Assembly: GCF_000786655.1 (NCBI RefSeq)
Contig: NZ_JROM01000016.1
Coordinates: 1-64,000, forward strand
Source of the DNA: Kocuria marina
GTDB lineage: Bacteria > Actinomycetota > Actinomycetes > Actinomycetales > Micrococcaceae
Length of the DNA: 64,000 nt
Direction of reading: 5' to 3'
Positions 61,045 through 64,000 of this stretch are shown here, one piece after another. Numbering within the stretch: position 1 is the first letter of the stretch; the number at the start of each line of letters is the position of its first letter. The position numbers and the translations under genes are program-made. The notes beneath the pieces are model-generated. The model ran no database searches. It was not told the origin of the DNA and was given only the letters and a program-made list of their open reading frames with translations.

Positions 61045-62258
61045 TGGCACGCTCCGTCCCTCCGCACCAGCCCCGTGTGGGCGGCGCTCCGTTCGACGCG
61101 GACGACGCCGCCGCGCGCGACGCCGCCGACCCGTCCGGAACCGCCGACCCGTCCGGCATCTCTGACATCTCCGGGACCGGGACGGACGCCTCGACCCCGT
61201 GGGACGCGGATTTCCCGTTCCCGACGTCGAGCCCCACCGGAATGGGGTCGTCGGCCGTGGGTCGGGGATCGCGGGGACGCACGCCCGGTGCGTCCTCGGG
61301 TGGGTCGAGGTCCGCGCGCGGCCGCGGCAGCGCGCCCGAGGACGCGATGGGCGTTGCCCCGGACGAACAGACCCTCGTCCGCGTGCACGGCGGTGCCAAG
61401 GTCACGCGTGTGGCCACGGACGAACTCGAGGCCGTGCCGAGTGCCGGTGGACGGTTCTCGACGTGGCGGGCCCAGCGCCGGGCCGCTCGCGCCACCGAGG
61501 AGGCACCCGAGGAGACCGCGGTCGAGCCCGACGAGGACTCCACGACCGTGGTCCCGTTCCCGCCGAGCCCGCATCGGCGCGCCCGGCGCCGCCGCCTGCT
61601 CGCACTGCTGCTGAGCCTCGTGGTGCTCGCGGCGCTGGCGCTCGTGGTCTTCTTCTCGCCGTTGTTCGCGACCCGCACGATCGACGTGCAGGGTGCGACC
61701 CTCACGGACCCCCGCACGGTGGAGCAGGCCCTGGCCGGGTACGAGGGAGTCCCCATGACCCGGATCTCCAAGCAGGAGATCATGGACTCGGTCGGCGACG
61801 TCCCCCAAGTGAAATCGGTGGACGTGGTGCTGCGACCCCCGCACACCATCACGGTGCACCTGCACGAGCGCGTGGGGGTCGCCGTGGTGGAGGACGGCGC
61901 CAACCTGGTGCTCGTGGACTCCGAGGGCAAGCCCCTCAGCACCGTGCCCCGGGCCCAGCGCCCGGACGTGCCCCTCGTGGCGGGTGGCCGGGGCGTCTTG
62001 AGCACCCAGAAGTTCACCGACGTGTCCGAGGTCCTGGCCGCCCTGCCGGCGGACGTTCTGTCCCGTTTGGACGCGGCCGACGCCCCGTCCGGCTCCGCCG
62101 TGGAGCTGACCCTCAAGGACGGCAAGAAGGTCCTGTGGGGGGACGCGGGGGAGAGCGAACTGAAATCCCAGGTCGTGGCCGCCCTGGTGAACTCGGACGC
62201 GACGAAGGACGCCACGCTCATCGACGTGTCCGCGCCGCTGCACCCCGTGGTCCGGTGA
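61044..62258 (+). CDS. ftsQ: Division protein FtsQ with a long disordered N-terminus
   Basis: Bitopic divisome scaffold. A cytoplasmic region of about 185 residues is low in complexity and rich in Asp, Ser, Gly and Pro. It leads to one helix (LLALLLSLVVLAALALVVFF), the POTRA domain (FATRTIDVQGATLTDPRTVE, VPQVKSVDVVLRPPHTITVH) and the FtsQ beta-domain with LVDSEGKPLSTVPRAQRPDV. The total of 404 residues is well above the usual 260-310. ATG 61044 overlaps the murC stop. No terminator is seen before ftsZ, but a long leader with its own signals lies there. Confidence 0.92.
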   Translation: MARSVPPHQPRVGGAPFDADDAAARDAADPSGTADPSGISDISGTGTDASTPWDADFPFPTSSPTGMGSSAVGRGSRGRTPGASSGGSRSARGRGSAPEDAMGVAPDEQTLVRVHGGAKVTRVATDELEAVPSAGGRFSTWRAQRRAARATEEAPEETAVEPDEDSTTVVPFPPSPHRRARRRRLLALLLSLVVLAALALVVFFSPLFATRTIDVQGATLTDPRTVEQALAGYEGVPMTRISKQEIMDSVGDVPQVKSVDVVLRPPHTITVHLHERVGVAVVEDGANLVLVDSEGKPLSTVPRAQRPDVPLVAGGRGVLSTQKFTDVSEVLAALPADVLSRLDAADAPSGSAVELTLKDGKKVLWGDAGESELKSQVVAALVNSDATKDATLIDVSAPLHPVVR

Positions 62259-62290
62259 GAACGGGTCGGAATCGTTAAACCAGCCCCTGA

Positions 62291-62447
62291 AACTTCAAAG
62301 TTGGGCGTGACCAGGGGATTTATGGCAAACTCCGGTAACACGTGGGAGCATGATACGGAGAACCGGGCGGGGTTGTTATCCTTACCCTGATCGGAATATT
62401 GCACCCGCGGGTGTCAATACCTCAAGAGTTTCACCTCAAAGTTGAAG
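62291..62447 (+). promoter_or_regulatory. ftsZ upstream region with candidate FtsR sites
   Basis: In the 245-base, unusually A/T-rich gap before ftsZ are AACTTCAAAGTTG (62291-62303), CCTCAAGAGTTTC (62420-62432) and CCTCAAAGTTGAAG (62434-62447). All carry the CCTCAA/TTGAAG-type half sites common in MerR-family operators. Between them is an imperfect palindrome around ACCCGCGGGT (62397-62419). This region probably carries separate ftsZ promoters; exact -35/-10 elements are not clear. Confidence 0.55.
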
Positions 62448-62503
62448 CTTTACCCCCAATCGAACATCCCTTGTTCCCGCAAGCCCACGCGAGTTAGGTG
62501 CAT

Positions 62504-63748
62504 ATGGACTCCTCAACCCCCCAGAACTACTTGGCCGTCATCAAAGTGGTCGGCATCGGCGGCGGCGGTGTCAACGCCGTCAACCGCATGATCGAAGAAG
62601 GTCTGCGCGGCGTCGAGTTCATTGCCATCAACACGGACGCCCAGGCGCTGTTGATGTCCGACGCGGACGTCAAGCTGGACGTGGGCCGCGAACTGACCCG
62701 CGGTCTCGGCGCCGGCGCCAACCCGGACGTGGGACGCCAGGCCGCCGAGGACCACGAGGAGGAGATCCAGGAGGTCCTCAAGGGCGCGGACATGGTCTTC
62801 GTGACCGCCGGCGAGGGTGGCGGAACCGGTACCGGTGGCGCGCCCGTCGTGGCCCGCATCGCCCGCTCGCTCGGCGCGCTGACCATCGGTGTGGTCACCC
62901 GCCCGTTCACTTTCGAGGGTCGGCGCCGGTCCAACCAGGCCGAGAACGGCATCGAGACCCTGCGGGACGAGGTGGACACGCTCATCGTGATCCCCAACGA
63001 CCGTCTGCTGTCCATCTCCGACCGCAACGTGTCCATGCTGGACGCCTTCAAGTCCGCGGACCAGGTGCTGCTGTCGGGTGTCTCGGGCATCACCGACCTG
63101 ATCACCACCCCGGGCCTGATCAACCTGGACTTCGCGGACGTCAAGTCCGTGATGCAGGGCGCCGGTTCCGCGCTCATGGGCATCGGCTCCGCCCAGGGTG
63201 AGGACCGTGCCGTGAAGGCCGCGGAACTCGCGATCGCGTCCCCGCTGCTCGAGGCCTCGATCGACGGCGCCCACGGTGTGCTGCTGTCCATCCAGGGCGG
63301 CTCGGACCTCGGTCTGTTCGAGATCAACGAAGCCGCGCGCCTCGTGCAGGAGGTCGCGCACCCGGAGGCCAACATCATCTTCGGTGCCGTGATCGACGAC
63401 GCCCTGGGGGACCAGGCCCGCGTGACCGTCATCGCCGCCGGCTTCGACTCGGTCTCCCAGGAGACCAACGCGAACAACTCCTCGCCCGCGCAGCGCCAGG
63501 CGGAGAACACCCGCGCGGCCTTCGGCGGGGACGCCTCCCGGCCCTCGGGTCTGGGTCGTTCCCCGCAGCGCGGCGGCTCGTCCTACGGTGCTCCCGCCGG
63601 GGGCTTCGGGTCCCGGCAGAACCAGGACGACGACATCCCCGACGACGCCGGCTTCGACGTCGACCTGCCCGCGGAGTCGGACGCGCCGTCGTCCTCGAAC
63701 AACTCCGGGCGCAAGGACTCCCTGGACTTCCCGGACTTCCTGAAGTGA
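62504..63748 (+). CDS. ftsZ: Cell division GTPase FtsZ
   Basis: Tubulin homologue that forms the Z ring. The tubulin signature [20 protein letters not shown] is complete, with [20 protein letters not shown] at the N-terminus and [20 protein letters not shown] (T7 loop). A linker of about 80 residues leads to the C-terminal peptide [10 protein letters not shown] use ATG 62504 with AGG seven bases before; GTG 62498 would add two residues. It has 414 residues. The upstream region holds candidate FtsR sites. Confidence 0.97.
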   Translation: MDSSTPQNYLAVIKVVGIGGGGVNAVNRMIEEGLRGVEFIAINTDAQALLMSDADVKLDVGRELTRGLGAGANPDVGRQAAEDHEEEIQEVLKGADMVFVTAGEGGGTGTGGAPVVARIARSLGALTIGVVTRPFTFEGRRRSNQAENGIETLRDEVDTLIVIPNDRLLSISDRNVSMLDAFKSADQVLLSGVSGITDLITTPGLINLDFADVKSVMQGAGSALMGIGSAQGEDRAVKAAELAIASPLLEASIDGAHGVLLSIQGGSDLGLFEINEAARLVQEVAHPEANIIFGAVIDDALGDQARVTVIAAGFDSVSQETNANNSSPAQRQAENTRAAFGGDASRPSGLGRSPQRGGSSYGAPAGGFGSRQNQDDDIPDDAGFDVDLPAESDAPSSSNNSGRKDSLDFPDFLK

Positions 63749-63865
63749 GTCCGGCGGTGCGCGTCGCGCGCACCGTTCCGGGGGACTGACACCGGGTCCG
63801 GTGGCCGCGGGCACGCGGCATCGCAGCGCCCGAGCACCCCACGGCCCGAACGGCCCACGGGTGCA

Positions 63866-63902
63866 CGACGGGGTGGTCACCGCTGAGGTGGCCACCCCGT
63901 CG
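63866..63902. terminator. Hairpin after ftsZ
   Basis: A 16-bp stem (one G-T pair) from CGACGGGGTGG at 63866-63876 to CCACCCCGTCG at 63892-63902, with loop GCTGA. No T-tract follows. It probably terminates or attenuates before pgeF. Confidence 0.65.
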
Positions 63903-63948
63903 ACGTTCCCGCGCCCATCGCGGGATACGGCACTGGAAGGAGAGCGGC

Positions 63949-64000
63949 ATGTGGTTCCGCAGCGAGCACCACGGCGTGGGGATCGCGTTCACGGACGCCA
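63949..64000 (+). CDS. pgeF: Start of a YfiH/PgeF-type multicopper-oxidase-like protein (3' cut by window)
   Basis: Seventeen codons are visible, MWFRSEHHGVGIAFTDA, preceded by GGAAGGAG at ideal spacing. The opening and the place directly after ftsZ match the YfiH (laccase-domain) family, peptidoglycan editing factor PgeF. Too little is seen to check its metal-binding Cys and His residues. Confidence 0.7.
   Translation, partial: MWFRSEHHGVGIAFTDA

Noticed and set aside
61044-61620. Separate small gene at the start of ftsQ
   Set aside because: The low-complexity region is in frame with the POTRA part without stops, and overlaps the murC stop as expected for one gene.

Overview
The window is a 64-kb stretch of very GC-rich chromosome, with third codon positions almost always G or C. 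It comes from an actinobacterium, most likely Micrococcaceae (Kocuria, Micrococcus or Arthrobacter-like). The evidence is a mycothione reductase, a PASTA-type PknL kinase beside an Rv2175c-like gene, GarA, an FtsR-type MerR regulator, several leaderless-looking genes, and a MurE whose amino-acid recognition loop is not the DNPR loop of meso-DAP enzymes. Genus and species are inference. Gene order repeatedly matches blocks known from Mycobacterium tuberculosis and other actinobacteria.

Left part (1-14 kb): the edge holds the 3' part of an ISL3-type transposase gene that appears to sit inside an IS110-type transposase remnant. A GtrB-like glycosyltransferase and a polytopic membrane protein follow. 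Next comes the conserved chromosome-segregation and translation block parA-scpA-scpB-rluB/rsuA-tyrA-cmk-der, then tRNA-Pro(GGG) with a strong terminator. An alpha/beta hydrolase lies between two copies of a 48-49-bp repeat, followed by a ferritin-like protein and a MalY/PatB-type PLP enzyme.

Middle part (14-39.5 kb): a six-gene Mrp Na+(K+)/H+ antiporter operon on the minus strand, with A and B fused. Then a flavin monooxygenase, a CobW GTPase and a TrkA/TrkH K+ uptake pair. The block gcvH-garA-ftsR-DUF151-merR follows the order of Rv1826-Rv1830. A ParA-family gene broken by a frameshift comes next, then pyruvate carboxylase, mycothione reductase, FadD15-like acyl-CoA ligase, a small membrane protein, a lipase-like hydrolase, PlsC and class II DAHP synthase (aroG).

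Right part (39.5-64 kb): pknL kinase, LysM transglycosylase, Rv2175c-like DNA-binding protein, polyprenyl diphosphate synthase, DNA polymerase IV and a DUF3040 membrane protein. The complete division and cell wall (dcw) cluster follows: mraZ-rsmH-ftsL-ftsI-murE-murF-mraY-murD-ftsW-murG-murC-ftsQ-ftsZ, with the first codons of pgeF at the right edge. The dcw genes are mostly overlapping or tightly spaced and convert UDP-MurNAc to lipid II, polymerise it at the septum and build the Z ring.

Most of the window is core genome. The points most worth following are regulatory or structural: candidate FtsR sites upstream of ftsZ, a three-box MraZ operator, hairpins inside the dcw operon, an eight-residue repeat in the PknL linker, paired repeats around the hydrolase, the frameshifted ParA gene and the GtrB-like/membrane protein pair. 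I did not find a clearly new defence system, CRISPR array, prophage or biosynthetic cluster.
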